Shown piece after piece: positions 1-10,835 of a stretch of 64,000 bases of DNA. The position numbers were made by a program, and so were the translations under genes. The notes under the pieces were generated by a model that saw nothing but the letters and a program-made list of their open reading frames with translations, made no database searches and was not told the origin of the DNA. Within the stretch, counting starts at the first letter, position 1, and every line of letters starts with the position of its first letter. This DNA comes from Formosa sp. (GTDB taxonomy: Bacteria > Bacteroidota > Bacteroidia > Flavobacteriales > Flavobacteriaceae): positions 56,991 through 120,990 of the forward strand of contig JABHDE010000076.1 in assembly GCA_018673215.1 (NCBI GenBank), in the 5' to 3' direction.

Positions 1-357
1 GAGAGTTTTATTAAGGAGCTTAGAGACCCCACTCTCAGGAACTTCTTGAATTGAATCTATGGTCATTTTTTGGGCATAACTTAAGTTATTTAAAACATCG
101 GGATCGTTTGGAGCTAACAGCAGTGCCTTTTCGTAATAAAATATACTAGGGCCAATTTCATTCAATTTATAATAACAGTTGGCAAGATTAAAATAGAGTT
201 CAGCAGAGTGCTGATTGGACGCCAATATCGCGTCATACTGACCAATAGCCTCTTTATAATTTCCAGAATTGTAAAGTGCATTAGCCTGCTTAAAAGACAC
301 TGTAGTTTGAGAAAACCCAAGCAAAGACATCAACCAAAAAATAAGAATTTTTTTCAT
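1..357 (-). CDS. batE: TPR-repeat protein, BatE-like (partial, runs off the left edge)
   Basis: Minus-strand reading from ATG at 355-357: MKKILIFWLMSLLGFSQTTVSFKQANALYNSGNYKEAIGQYDAILA...; TPR pattern, directly downstream of batD. Confidence 0.75.
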   Translation of the reverse strand, partial: MKKILIFWLMSLLGFSQTTVSFKQANALYNSGNYKEAIGQYDAILASNQHSAELYFNLANCYYKLNEIGPSIFYYEKALLLAPNDPDVLNNLSYAQKMTIDSIQEVPESGVSKLLNKTL

Positions 358-361
358 TTGT

Positions 362-2125
362 TTAATTTAATTGTTTGTCTAAAGCATTAATGACTCTTCC
401 AGCTTTTTTGTAATCATTTTGCATGTCAACCGTTGAAAGCGGAGTGTATCTTGCTAGTTCACAAGCTGTAAGAAGAGATATAAATCCTATCAAGGTATCG
501 CTGCCTACGTTTTTACCTAAAAGTAATTCCTCGATTTTATCTTTATTAAACTCACTGGTCTCTAAATGTAACTTTGACTTTAAATAATTGTGAAGCGCAC
601 GTTCAAGGGCATTATAAAACTGTTCCTTTTTCCCCAGTGATTTTCTTGCTTCACTTAAATATTTTCTTGCTAATCGGTTTGTTTTTCGGATTTTATTTCC
701 AGTTACATCTAAGGCGCGAATCATTCGCCTTTTAACCAACAACATGATAAATGGAATAAACAAAAAGGGAGCTAACAACAAGATCCAAAACAAGTTGGAA
801 TTAAAAAAGGGCTCAGTAGTAATTAACTGAAAGTCTGTAGTTGTTTTGAAAGAGCTAAATTGATTTGAGTTGGGTGAAATCACATTTTCAGCAACAAGTC
901 CTGAGGGTGTGCTATTTGGGCTTACGGTGTTCTTTGGTCCTTCATCAACCTCGATAATAAGTCGTTCTGAGTTTATTGTTTTGTATTGTTTTGTTTTTAA
1001 ATCAAAGTATGAAAAAGAGACAACAGGAATAGGATAACTCCCTTGGTAATTTGGCACCACCGTATAAGTGTCATTGATGCTTCCTTGCATGCCTGTAGCT
1101 TTCGTATTTACTTTTTCGGAGTGCTTTGGCTCATAAACTTCAAGCGCACTAGGCAGCACCAACCTTGGAAGTCTAAATAGCTTTAAATTACCTTTTCCAG
1201 AAACGCTGACTTTAAATTCAAGGGCCTCAGTAGCTTTTAAACTCTGTTTGTTGGTGGTTACTTCAAAATCGAAACTCCCAACAGCCCCAGAAAAGTCTTC
1301 AGGTTTTCCGTTTTCGGGAAGGGGTTTTACGATAATGGTTCTATTTCTACTTGAGACTGTTCGATTTACTGTACTCATAAAGCTTCTGCCAAAAACATCC
1401 CGCCTTTGTGAAGGAACTTCAACAGTCACATCAAGAGATAGCGGTTCAATGCTGAGTTTCCCTGTTTTTTGGGGATATAAAACAGTTTTTCTTAGAACAA
1501 CATAGCGGTAATCTTCTCCTTTGTAAGTGCCTTCCTGAACATTTACGCTTTTTACATCAATATTTTGACTCCAAAAGTCACTGTATCTCGGGTTGTCTAT
1601 TTCGCGCCAGTTTCGAACACCAGTATTTTGAGCGACATATAATTTATAAACAACAGTAATTGCTTCGTTTAAAAAAGGGTTGGTATTAGAAATTTCAGCA
1701 ACCAAGTGAATTTTTTCTGAAGCAATATAATCGGGATCATTAGGGTCTTTTGGCTTATCAATCGCAGCAGTGACGGTTATTTTTATTGGAAGGGTTTTAT
1801 AGGTTTCTCCTTCAATCTCAATACTCGCCTGGCCAATCGTAAATCCACCTCTTTTTTTGGGTGCCAAAAAATAGCTGTAGCTTTTAGAAAATGAACGCGT
1901 TCCATTTATCCATGAATTATTGATCGATTGGCTTGGGCCTCCAACGACTGTAAAGTTTTCAAAACTTGGAGGCTCAAAATTATCCCCATCGGTATTCATT
2001 GTAAAATCGACCCTAAGACGTTCGTTGATTCCAAGCTGCTTTTTGCTCACTTTAGCATCAAAAGACACTTGTGCCGAAAGGAATCCAGACAGTATAAAAG
2101 TAAGTAAAAGTATCTTTTTCTTCAT
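362..2125 (-). CDS. batD: BatD, oxygen-tolerance family membrane protein
   Basis: 587 aa ORF with signal peptide, BatD-type N-terminus (SFDAKVSKKQLGINERLRVDFTMN) and C-terminal TM; position in the bat cluster. Confidence 0.85.
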   Translation of the reverse strand: MKKKILLLTFILSGFLSAQVSFDAKVSKKQLGINERLRVDFTMNTDGDNFEPPSFENFTVVGGPSQSINNSWINGTRSFSKSYSYFLAPKKRGGFTIGQASIEIEGETYKTLPIKITVTAAIDKPKDPNDPDYIASEKIHLVAEISNTNPFLNEAITVVYKLYVAQNTGVRNWREIDNPRYSDFWSQNIDVKSVNVQEGTYKGEDYRYVVLRKTVLYPQKTGKLSIEPLSLDVTVEVPSQRRDVFGRSFMSTVNRTVSSRNRTIIVKPLPENGKPEDFSGAVGSFDFEVTTNKQSLKATEALEFKVSVSGKGNLKLFRLPRLVLPSALEVYEPKHSEKVNTKATGMQGSINDTYTVVPNYQGSYPIPVVSFSYFDLKTKQYKTINSERLIIEVDEGPKNTVSPNSTPSGLVAENVISPNSNQFSSFKTTTDFQLITTEPFFNSNLFWILLLAPFLFIPFIMLLVKRRMIRALDVTGNKIRKTNRLARKYLSEARKSLGKKEQFYNALERALHNYLKSKLHLETSEFNKDKIEELLLGKNVGSDTLIGFISLLTACELARYTPLSTVDMQNDYKKAGRVINALDKQLN

Positions 2126-2128
2126 TGC

Positions 2129-3013
2129 CTACCAGTCTTTATCTGTTTTAACTTTGATACCTTTTGTTTTGGATGCGTTCATTTTTTCTTGCACTTTTTT
2201 CTCTTCATTATTCATCGCTTCAAGTAAATTTTTTACTTGTTGTGGCGACAGCTTTCCAGGCTGTTGCTGCGGCTGACCCTTGTCGTCTTTAGGGTCTTTA
2301 TTTTTTTGGTCTCCTTTTTCGTCTTTGGGTTTTCCGTCTTCATCCTCCTTATCATCTCCGTTGTCTTTGTCTTCGTCTTCATCCCCTTTATCTTTGTTCT
2401 TCTCCTCTTTATCCTTTTTATCGTCGCTATCGTCTTTCTCGTCTTTGTTCTCGTCCTGATCTTTATCCTTGTCTTCGTCGTCACCATCACCATCACCCTC
2501 GCCTTGTTCTTTAGCACATTCTTGAGCAAGGGCCAAATTATATCGACTTTCGTCGTCCGAAGGGTTGTTCCTCAACGCATTTTTAAAGGCTGAAACAGCT
2601 TTTTTACACTGTTTTTTTTGCATTAAAATATTTCCAATATTATGAAATGCCTTGTGTTTTTCGGATTTTGAATTACTATTGTCCACAGCCTCTAAATGAC
2701 GTAACAATGCTTCATCATATAGTTTAGAATTGTAATAGGCATTTCCTAAATTAAAAGACCCCATAGCGTTATTTTGCTTTGTTGAAACTGCCAATCGGTA
2801 TTTTTTTTCGGCTGCAATAAAATCTTTTTCTACTATTAAGTTTCCTTCAAAAATATAATTGTTAGAGTCAGATAATTGGGGGTCTATTTTTTGAGCTTGA
2901 CCAAGAAAGGGAATTAAAAAAAACAAAAATAGACAAGCGAAAGAACATCTAAAGTATGCTAATTGGCGGGCTTCAAGCCCTAAATTTTTAAGGATGTCAG
3001 TTATGTGCTTCAT
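2129..3013 (-). CDS. batC: BatC-like TPR protein with Asp/Glu/Lys-rich low-complexity tail
   Basis: TPR units (FNLGNAYYNSKLYDEAL; HNIGNILMQKKQCKKAVSAFKNALRNNPSDDESRYNLALA) followed by a D/E/K tract; bat operon position. Confidence 0.8.
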   Translation of the reverse strand: MKHITDILKNLGLEARQLAYFRCSFACLFLFFLIPFLGQAQKIDPQLSDSNNYIFEGNLIVEKDFIAAEKKYRLAVSTKQNNAMGSFNLGNAYYNSKLYDEALLRHLEAVDNSNSKSEKHKAFHNIGNILMQKKQCKKAVSAFKNALRNNPSDDESRYNLALAQECAKEQGEGDGDGDDEDKDKDQDENKDEKDDSDDKKDKEEKNKDKGDEDEDKDNGDDKEDEDGKPKDEKGDQKNKDPKDDKGQPQQQPGKLSPQQVKNLLEAMNNEEKKVQEKMNASKTKGIKVKTDKDW

Positions 3014-4047
3014 AGGTTTTCGTTAAATAAATTCAGACGTTTTAGCCAAGCAGTTTTTCGTTCTAAAAATAAAATATCTAGAATCAAAAAGAACAACCCT
3101 AGACCTAAAAACCACTGGAATTGATCTTTATATTCTGCAAATTCTTTAGCTTCAAATTCTTTTTTATCCATTCGATTTAAAATCTCTCGAATTTGTTCGA
3201 CCACTTCAGCGGTCGAATTTCCGTCTATATATTTTCCCTTTGCCTCTGAAGCAATTTGCTTTAGAGTTTCTGTGTTAAGCTTCGTGATAACCGTCTCGTT
3301 GTTCTTATTCTTTTTATAGCTCATCACGACTCCATTTCGTTTCAACGGAATGGGACCCCCTTTTTCACTTCCTACTCCAATGGTATATATTTTAATACCC
3401 TCTTCTGAAGCTGCTTCAGCAACCTCAACGCTGAGGTCGTTATGATCCTCTCCATCCGAAATGATGACTAATACTCTATTGGTTTGTTGGGCATCATCAA
3501 AATAATTTCGTGACAGCTGAATGGCTTCATCTATAGCGGTTCCTTGTGAGGATAGCATATCGGTGTTTATGCTTTGTAAAAACATTTTTGCCGTTCCATA
3601 GTCCGTTGTAATTGGCAGCTGTGGAAATGCTTTGCCAGCGTAAGCAATAATCCCGACTCGATCACTTGCTAAATTATTTATAATTTGAGTTACCAACTGT
3701 TTGGATTTCTCCAACCGATTGGGCGACACATCTTCCGCAAGCATACTTTTTGAAACGTCAATGGCAAAAACAATATCCACACCTTCTCTTTTAATTGTCT
3801 CAAGTTTTGTGCCAATTTTCGGATTCACTAATGCGATAATAAAACAGCTTATAGACAGAGACAAAACAGAAAATTTAAGGATCGATTTGAATACGGATTG
3901 ATCTGGGCTGAGTCGTTTTAGAGTACTAATGCTTCCAAATTTTTTTTGAATGCGTTTTTTCCAGAGGAGCGTCCACAAGAATACCACTAACATCACGGGG
4001 ATGATGAGCAGCAGCCAAAACCATATTTTTTCTTCTAATTGATACAT
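3010..4047 (-). CDS. batB: BatB, VWA-domain membrane protein
   Basis: VWA MIDAS motif DVSKSM (VFAIDVSKSMLAEDVSPNRLEKSKQ), flanking TMs. Confidence 0.88.
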   Translation of the reverse strand: MYQLEEKIWFWLLLIIPVMLVVFLWTLLWKKRIQKKFGSISTLKRLSPDQSVFKSILKFSVLSLSISCFIIALVNPKIGTKLETIKREGVDIVFAIDVSKSMLAEDVSPNRLEKSKQLVTQIINNLASDRVGIIAYAGKAFPQLPITTDYGTAKMFLQSINTDMLSSQGTAIDEAIQLSRNYFDDAQQTNRVLVIISDGEDHNDLSVEVAEAASEEGIKIYTIGVGSEKGGPIPLKRNGVVMSYKKNKNNETVITKLNTETLKQIASEAKGKYIDGNSTAEVVEQIREILNRMDKKEFEAKEFAEYKDQFQWFLGLGLFFLILDILFLERKTAWLKRLNLFNENL

Positions 4048-5046
4048 CTAAATAAAACTTCTAAATATTGTAAAACGCAATAAAAATTCAAACAACAATA
4101 GACCCAAAGCGATCCAAACTAAAGGTCTAAATTTTTCTTCATAATTATAAAACTTAAACTCTTCAACTTCCGTTTTTTCGAGTTTGTCAATCTCTTTATA
4201 GATTTCCTTTAATTTACGATTATTAGTTGCTCTAAAGTATTTTCCACCAGTAACCTCAGCAATTTCTTTTAAGAGGTTTTCGTCAATTTCCACTTGAATT
4301 TTACCGTACTGAAACACCCCATTTCTAATAGCAATTGGCGACAAGGCCATACCGTTGGTGCCCAATCCGATGGTGTATGTTTTAATTCCGTATTCTACGG
4401 CTAATTCACTTGCCGTTTGAGGGTCTATAAACCCAGCATTATTTACCCCATCAGTCAAAAGGATAATAATTTTACTTTTTGCCTTGCTGTCCTTGACACG
4501 ATTCACGGCGGTTGCAAGTCCCATTCCAATGGCGGTTCCGCCCGTGATAATAGAATTGTATTTTATGTCCTTTAACGATTGGAGTACAATGCTTTTATCG
4601 CTTGTAATCGGAGTTTTCGTATAACTTTCACCAGCATACTCTACAAGCCCAATTCGATCGTTGGGACGCCCTTTGATAAAATCAGCAGCCACATTTTTTA
4701 AGGCTTCAAGGCGGTTGGGTTTGAGATCTTTTGCCAACATGCTCGCGGAAACATCTATAGCGATGACAATGTCAATCCCACGGGTTGTTTTGGTTTTGGA
4801 AGAAACATCAACCGTTTGAGGACGTGCAAGCGCCAACACCACTAAAACAATCGCCGTCATTCGGAGTCCAAGCAGAGCATGTTTTAGCTTGCTCCAAAGA
4901 GAGTTTTTTTTAAACCCCTGTACACTCGAAATACTTAATTGCGCCGTCTGCTTTTTAAGTTTTAACACATACCAAAACACCAATAAAGGCACCACTAACA
5001 GCAGCCACAAAAATTCTTTTTGAGTAAAATCGATTCCGTCAAACAT
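4048..5046 (-). CDS. batA: BatA, VWA-domain membrane protein
   Basis: VIAIDVSASMLAKDLKPNRLEALK MIDAS; TM segments; adjacent to batB. Confidence 0.88.
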   Translation of the reverse strand: MFDGIDFTQKEFLWLLLVVPLLVFWYVLKLKKQTAQLSISSVQGFKKNSLWSKLKHALLGLRMTAIVLVVLALARPQTVDVSSKTKTTRGIDIVIAIDVSASMLAKDLKPNRLEALKNVAADFIKGRPNDRIGLVEYAGESYTKTPITSDKSIVLQSLKDIKYNSIITGGTAIGMGLATAVNRVKDSKAKSKIIILLTDGVNNAGFIDPQTASELAVEYGIKTYTIGLGTNGMALSPIAIRNGVFQYGKIQVEIDENLLKEIAEVTGGKYFRATNNRKLKEIYKEIDKLEKTEVEEFKFYNYEEKFRPLVWIALGLLLFEFLLRFTIFRSFI

Positions 5047-6731
5047 TACTTTTCGTCTTCTGTTAGTTTAATGAGTTCTATAGAATTTAAAATACGTTCT
5101 ATCATCTGATCGGCATATATGTCTTCTTCCTTCCATGTTAAAATAACTTGTTGCAATAAATTAGGGGTCGAAAACCCTAAAATGATGTATTTTCCTTTTA
5201 TTGGCCTGTCTTCTACTAAAAAATCTGCCGTTCCAAACGTCTTAATACCCTCTTGCCCGTTAGGCGTTATAAACTGTTCGTTGCGTGATATAATATTTGT
5301 AGTACCCTTTTCTTCAAAAGTATCTAGGACCCCTTCAGCCACTTGTAGGACATCAATAGGGGTTTCTTTTGCTTCGCCACTTTCATCTGTTTCAGCAACA
5401 AATTTAGAGCTGTTTATAACGATATCAATCGGTGTCTCGATCCCAGCGTATGTAAAAGAAACCGTTTGTACCTTGCCTTTCATTTTTTCAGGAACCACAA
5501 CATTTTGACGCTCCAAAACGATTGGCGTTGATATGGTAACTCCCGGTGCGCCATACTCACTTGTTACCCATGGTTTTTTTTCTAACAATAATTTGCTAGG
5601 GTTTCTCAGTACGGTGTCTTTAACTTCTGTGAATCCAGAGTGGATTACAAAGCCTGTGAAGGTGATTAAAATGACCCCAACAACGATTGCTGCAATTTGC
5701 TTAATTCTTTTCCGTTTTTGTTGTTTCGCTAGGGCCTCTCGATAAGCTAAATCTTGCAATAATTCTTCTTCGGTGGGTTCTGGAAGGCCTTCTTTTACAT
5801 GATCAATTTCTAGCTCGACCGTGTTTTTATCGAGTTTTGCAAGTTGATAATCAGGTTTAGATTTGGCAAATTTCACCAAATCAGCACGTTTCAAAATCGT
5901 TTCAATATTTAGAATGGTCTCTTTGCTGAGCTTAATTTGATTGGCTGCTTTAAGAGTGTTTAGTCGGGTTATCAATTCGTCTGTGGTACTTTCTAACGAC
6001 TGCTCGTACACCTTTTCATCAAGATATTGTCTCAAAATCAATGTCAAATCGGAATAATAGGTTTTAATTTCCTCATTTTCAAAATAGTGATCTTCATCTA
6101 ATTTTTCAAGCGCTAGTTTGGCACGTTCATAAGGTGGAAGTGCCGCAATTTTTTCAGCTTCGGTCAACGGTTTTTTGCGCCAAAAAAACCAATATAATAT
6201 ACCACTTATAAGTAAGGAAATAATTAAAATGATGCCTAGAATATTCCAGATTCCAGAACGTTTTTTCTCAATCTGGATAAGCGGTTTTATGTCAAATAGC
6301 TTTTGTTTGGTGGTATCTACTACCACTGGATTCACTTGTACTTCTAATGAATCTGTAAAAAAGATCTTGTCCCCAATAATTATTTTTTGTTTTGGAATCG
6401 TATAAACTCCCGAATCAAATTGGGTCAGGCCGTAGGTTTTAGTGAGTTGATAATATCCCTCTTTTGTAGTGGTATCAATCGCGTAGCTATTGATCATTTC
6501 AAGTGGCTGAAACGTTTGTTCTTCAGAGAATACCACGAGCGCAGTGGTGTCTGCTTTTACTTGGATTTTATAAAACAATTCGGCCCCAATTTTAATAGCA
6601 GTCGAGTCGATACTAGAGGACACTTGTCCATAGCCCACAAGAGATAGGAGCATACAACAAACACTCAAAAGTATGTTTTGAGTGAGGAAGGATTTTATGC
6701 TGATATTTATCTTCATGTATTGTTTATCCAC
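5046..6731 (-). CDS. Bat-cluster membrane protein of unknown function
   Basis: 561 aa, signal peptide plus central TM, between DUF58 and batA genes. Confidence 0.7.
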   Translation of the reverse strand: MDKQYMKINISIKSFLTQNILLSVCCMLLSLVGYGQVSSSIDSTAIKIGAELFYKIQVKADTTALVVFSEEQTFQPLEMINSYAIDTTTKEGYYQLTKTYGLTQFDSGVYTIPKQKIIIGDKIFFTDSLEVQVNPVVVDTTKQKLFDIKPLIQIEKKRSGIWNILGIILIISLLISGILYWFFWRKKPLTEAEKIAALPPYERAKLALEKLDEDHYFENEEIKTYYSDLTLILRQYLDEKVYEQSLESTTDELITRLNTLKAANQIKLSKETILNIETILKRADLVKFAKSKPDYQLAKLDKNTVELEIDHVKEGLPEPTEEELLQDLAYREALAKQQKRKRIKQIAAIVVGVILITFTGFVIHSGFTEVKDTVLRNPSKLLLEKKPWVTSEYGAPGVTISTPIVLERQNVVVPEKMKGKVQTVSFTYAGIETPIDIVINSSKFVAETDESGEAKETPIDVLQVAEGVLDTFEEKGTTNIISRNEQFITPNGQEGIKTFGTADFLVEDRPIKGKYIILGFSTPNLLQQVILTWKEEDIYADQMIERILNSIELIKLTEDEK

Positions 6732-7590
6732 GTTGTTTAAAATAGCCTAATAGTTTTTTTACATAACTTTCATCCACTCTGCAATCCAGTGCGCCCGCGC
6801 CCGACTTTTTAAAACTATCGGAAAAATAATGAAGCTTGTTTTGGTAATTCGCTTGGTAGTTTTTACGCACGGTTTTTGAAGCGGTATTGACTAAAAACGA
6901 GGCACCCGTTTCTTGGTCTTCCATCTGTACCATTCCCAAATTTGGAATTTCAGCTTCGTATTTGTCATAAATGCGGATTCCAGTAATATCGTGTTTTCCT
7001 GAAGCAATTTTTAAATTGTGTTGGTATTCTTCCGTCATGAAATCAGAAAGCAAAAATACAATGGCTTTCTTTTTCATCACATTGGACAGAAACTTTAAGG
7101 CTTCCGCGATGTTTGTAAGTTTACTTTTAGGTTCAAATTCAATCAGTTCTCTAATGATTCTCAACACATGAGAACGCCCTTTTTTGGGAGGGATGTACAA
7201 TTCAATTCCATCGGAAAATAAAATCAATCCAATTTTGTCGTTGTTTTGTGTGGCCGAAAACGCGAGAGTCGCAGCAATTTCAGTAACAATTTCATTTTTA
7301 AATTGCGCTTCGGTTCCAAATAATTTAGACCCAGACACATCAACCATTAACATCATGGTGAGCTCGCGCTCTTCTTCAAATACTTTTATGTGCGGTTCGT
7401 TGCAGCGTGCCGTAACATTCCAGTCAATGTTTCTTACATCGTCACCATACTGATAGGGTCTAACTTCTGAAAAAGTCATACCACGGCCTTTGAAAGTCGA
7501 GTGGTACTCTCCCCCAAACACATGGTCGGACAACCGCCGTGTTTTGATCTCTATTTTCCGAACTTTTTTAAGTAATTCCTTGGTATCCAT
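6724..7590 (-). CDS. DUF58 domain-containing protein
   Basis: FSEVRPYQYGDDVRNIDWNVTAR motif and VWA-like MLMVDVSGS. Confidence 0.9.
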   Translation of the reverse strand: MDTKELLKKVRKIEIKTRRLSDHVFGGEYHSTFKGRGMTFSEVRPYQYGDDVRNIDWNVTARCNEPHIKVFEEERELTMMLMVDVSGSKLFGTEAQFKNEIVTEIAATLAFSATQNNDKIGLILFSDGIELYIPPKKGRSHVLRIIRELIEFEPKSKLTNIAEALKFLSNVMKKKAIVFLLSDFMTEEYQHNLKIASGKHDITGIRIYDKYEAEIPNLGMVQMEDQETGASFLVNTASKTVRKNYQANYQNKLHYFSDSFKKSGAGALDCRVDESYVKKLLGYFKQRG

Positions 7591-7649
7591 TTGATAAGTG
7601 TACTGTTAGGTGTGTGTGATTTATAAATCTCACAAAAAGTCACTACGAA

Positions 7650-8654
7650 TTAAGGCACCTCAATGACATTAACAATTTTACTAATAATATCCTCTGATGT
7701 TACATTTTCAGCTTCAGCTTCATATGTAATTCCTATACGGTGTCTCAATACGTCATATACAACAGCGCGCACGTCTTCGGGAATGACATAGCCACGTCGC
7801 TTGATAAATGCGTAACACTTTGCTGCAGTAGCAAGATTGATACTTCCCCTTGGAGACGCTCCAAAAGAAATTAACGGTTTGAGTTCTGCTAAGCGGTATT
7901 TTTCGGGATAACGAGTAGCAAAAACAATATCTAAAATATATTTTTCAATTTTTTCATCCATATAAACCTCTCTTACGGCGGCTTGTGCACTTAAAATCTG
8001 CTTGACGGTTACGACAGGCTTGATTTTTTCAAAGGCACCTTTTAGATTGGCACGAACAATTTGTTGTTCGTCTTCAATTTTTGGATAGTCAATGATTGTT
8101 TTTAGCATGAAACGATCCACTTGAGCTTCGGGAAGCGGGTAAGTTCCTTCTTGTTCTACAGGGTTTTGAGTTGCCATTACAAGGAAGGGTTTTTCTAAAA
8201 CAAAAGTTTCGTCGCCAATAGTGACTTGTTTTTCTTGCATTGCTTCTAATAATGCGGACTGTACTTTAGCGGGCGCACGGTTGATTTCGTCAGCGAGCAC
8301 AAAGTTGGCAAAAATCGGCCCTTTTTTTATGCTAAAATCATTGGCTTTGATGTTGTAAATCATGGTTCCAACAACATCAGCTGGCAAGAGGTCTGGAGTA
8401 AATTGTATCCTACTAAAAGTTCCAGCAACTGCTTGTGATAAGGTATTGATAGCAAGTGTTTTGGCGAGTCCAGGAACACCTTCCAAAAGAATATGACCCT
8501 GACCTAAAAGTCCTATAAGTAAACGCTCAACCATGTGTTTTTGTCCAACGATCACTTTTCCCATTTCCATGGCAAGCAAATCCACAAAAGCACTTTCTTC
8601 TTCAATTTTTTTATTTATTGACGCAATGTCAACCATTGTTTTATCTTCTTCCAT
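7650..8654 (-). CDS. moxR: MoxR-family AAA+ ATPase
   Basis: Walker A-type GVPGLAKT, Walker B VLADEINRAPAKVQSALLEAMQEKQVT. Confidence 0.93.
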   Translation of the reverse strand: MEEDKTMVDIASINKKIEEESAFVDLLAMEMGKVIVGQKHMVERLLIGLLGQGHILLEGVPGLAKTLAINTLSQAVAGTFSRIQFTPDLLPADVVGTMIYNIKANDFSIKKGPIFANFVLADEINRAPAKVQSALLEAMQEKQVTIGDETFVLEKPFLVMATQNPVEQEGTYPLPEAQVDRFMLKTIIDYPKIEDEQQIVRANLKGAFEKIKPVVTVKQILSAQAAVREVYMDEKIEKYILDIVFATRYPEKYRLAELKPLISFGASPRGSINLATAAKCYAFIKRRGYVIPEDVRAVVYDVLRHRIGITYEAEAENVTSEDIISKIVNVIEVP

Positions 8655-8776
8655 TGTGATAATTTAAGTAATTCTTTTAGGGTGTTTTTTTTGGTTATGC
8701 AATTTGTTAAAATAATTTCGTTCTCCCTGTTAATAATTGGTTAAAAATTAAAGCGGTTTTATGGGATAATGAAAGA

Positions 8777-9685
8777 TTGTTTGTTAATTTTAGACTTCAA
8801 TCTATTGAAATGAATAACAGAAAATTTTCAAAAATTATTGTAGGGACTATGTCTTGGGGTGTTTGGGGTAAAAACTACCGTTTTTCTGAAATGCAACGCC
8901 TGATTGAAACGACCGTTGATTTGGGAATTAGCTCTTTTGACCATGCTGATATTTATGGCGGTTATACCACAGAATCGGCATTTGGAACGGCCTTTTCTAA
9001 AACTAAAATCTCGCGGGCAAATGTTCAATTTATTTCTAAATGTGGAATACAGCTGGTATCTCCAACTCGTCAGAATGAGCTCAAACATTACGATTGTTCG
9101 AAAGAGTATATCATTTCTTCTGCTGAGGCATCTCTTAAGCACTTACAAACAGAGTATCTAGACGTTCTTTTGATTCATAGACCCAGTCCATTGATGCACC
9201 CTCATGAAGTGATGCAGGCAGTTGAACAGTTAAAAAAGGAAGGTAAAATAAATCATTTTGGAGTGTCTAATTTCACTCCTTCACAAATTGAGCTTATTTC
9301 TACCGAAGTGGTTATTGATGTGAATCAAATTGAATTTTCTGCCGTGCACTGCGAAGCCTTGTTCGATGGACGTTTAGACAAGATGCTCACAGAAAACATA
9401 ACCCCGATGGCTTGGGCGCCTTTAGGCAAGATTTTTAGTAAGGAAATGACTCCTCGAAAAAAACGTATTTTAGAACAACTAGAACTGTTGACCACCAAAT
9501 ATAATGCCAGCCCAGATCAGTTGTTATTGGCCTGGATTTTAGAGCACCCTTCAGGAATTCACCCTGTGATTGGCAGTACAAATTTAGAACGTATTAAAGC
9601 GGCTTCAGAGGCAGTATCCATACCTCTAACAACACAAGACTGGTTTAAAATACTGGAGGCAAGCCAAGGGCATGAAGTCCCCTAA
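8777..9685 (+). CDS. Aldo/keto reductase (start more likely at 8810)
   Basis: FDHADIYGGYTTE, SKCGIQ, YLDVLLIHRPSPLMHPHEV motifs. Confidence 0.9.
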   Translation: MFVNFRLQSIEMNNRKFSKIIVGTMSWGVWGKNYRFSEMQRLIETTVDLGISSFDHADIYGGYTTESAFGTAFSKTKISRANVQFISKCGIQLVSPTRQNELKHYDCSKEYIISSAEASLKHLQTEYLDVLLIHRPSPLMHPHEVMQAVEQLKKEGKINHFGVSNFTPSQIELISTEVVIDVNQIEFSAVHCEALFDGRLDKMLTENITPMAWAPLGKIFSKEMTPRKKRILEQLELLTTKYNASPDQLLLAWILEHPSGIHPVIGSTNLERIKAASEAVSIPLTTQDWFKILEASQGHEVP

Positions 9686-10835
9686 AACAAAAAAAATGAT
9701 TAATAAACGACTGCTTATCAAAAATCTACTTGCACATAATGACGAGAGTAGCTTTTATGATAAAAAGTTAAAAATTAATATTGGAAGCAAAGAAGGAAAA
9801 GCGAAGTTTCTAAAACATATTTGTGCATTATCTAATAGCAACCCAAACAACAATTCATACATTGTTATTGGAGTAGACGATCAGTACAGTCATATTGTTG
9901 GCGTTGATTTTTTTGATGACAGTAAAATTCAAAATTTGGTCAATGCTTATTTAAGCCATCCCCCTGTAATCCAATACGAAAACATTCCGTTTCCGCATCT
10001 AAACGATGATAAGGTGGTAGGGCTGGTCACAATCCGACCCAAAGACCCCCAAGAAATTACATCGCTTCGCAAAAATATTTGGAAGTACTATGGAGGCAAT
10101 GTGTTTTTTAGAGAGGGCAGCATGAGCATGCCTAAGGTGTATGACATTGAATTGACGGATTCGAACTCTGAAATTGTGGCATCTATTGAGGCACATTCCC
10201 GAAACAATATAGAATATACTTTGGACGGGGTATTTGATTTTCTGGCGAAACGCAAGGATTACAATCCAACATATAAAGTGTTTAAAGAATATTTTGTGAT
10301 GTGTTGGTCTGGGCAAAAAATGACGATTAAAAACCAAACCTTTTATTCGCGAGTGGATATTGAGTTGATTAACGAGCAGGTACGCTTGTTTTACTCAACT
10401 TTGGATGCGGTTGAAATTTCCTATGACAATGATTCTTTTAAAATTATTGAATATGTAAATCTTGGTCTAAACGGTCAAAACACGTATTTTAAACTAGAGG
10501 AAACCACCATTACTTTTGGAAACAATGCGATTTACAATATTGATTCCCAGCTACTTTTTAAACCGCCCCAATACGATAAAAAAATTCTGCACCATATTTT
10601 TAATGCGAACAATGCACTTATGGGTCGCCTGAAACAGGAAAAACCTCTTACAGCCAGAGAGCTCAAAGATTTGAAAAATGTTCCTGCAACCTATCTTATT
10701 TGTTATTTTAACGGATTTGAAGAAGCCTTAACACAGCTTCAGGCCGCAAAGCCATTATTTTATAAACACAGCGATGAAGTTTATGGGCTCTATAAAGAAA
10801 GTATGCGGATTTTAAGAAAAGCGAAGTATAGTTAG
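9672..10835 (+). CDS. ATP-binding protein with AlbA_2/Schlafen-type domain
   Basis: KAKFLKHICALSNSNPNNNSYIVIGVDD...IVGVDFFDDSKIQNLVNAYLSHPP; overlaps the 3' end of the aldo/keto reductase. Confidence 0.75.
   Translation: MKSPKTKKMINKRLLIKNLLAHNDESSFYDKKLKINIGSKEGKAKFLKHICALSNSNPNNNSYIVIGVDDQYSHIVGVDFFDDSKIQNLVNAYLSHPPVIQYENIPFPHLNDDKVVGLVTIRPKDPQEITSLRKNIWKYYGGNVFFREGSMSMPKVYDIELTDSNSEIVASIEAHSRNNIEYTLDGVFDFLAKRKDYNPTYKVFKEYFVMCWSGQKMTIKNQTFYSRVDIELINEQVRLFYSTLDAVEISYDNDSFKIIEYVNLGLNGQNTYFKLEETTITFGNNAIYNIDSQLLFKPPQYDKKILHHIFNANNALMGRLKQEKPLTARELKDLKNVPATYLICYFNGFEEALTQLQAAKPLFYKHSDEVYGLYKESMRILRKAKYS

Noticed and set aside
2233-2593. ORFs 2237..2593 (+) and 2233..2529 (-) inside batC
   Set aside because: Low-complexity frame artefacts of the Asp/Lys codon repeats, overlapping the well-supported batC frame.
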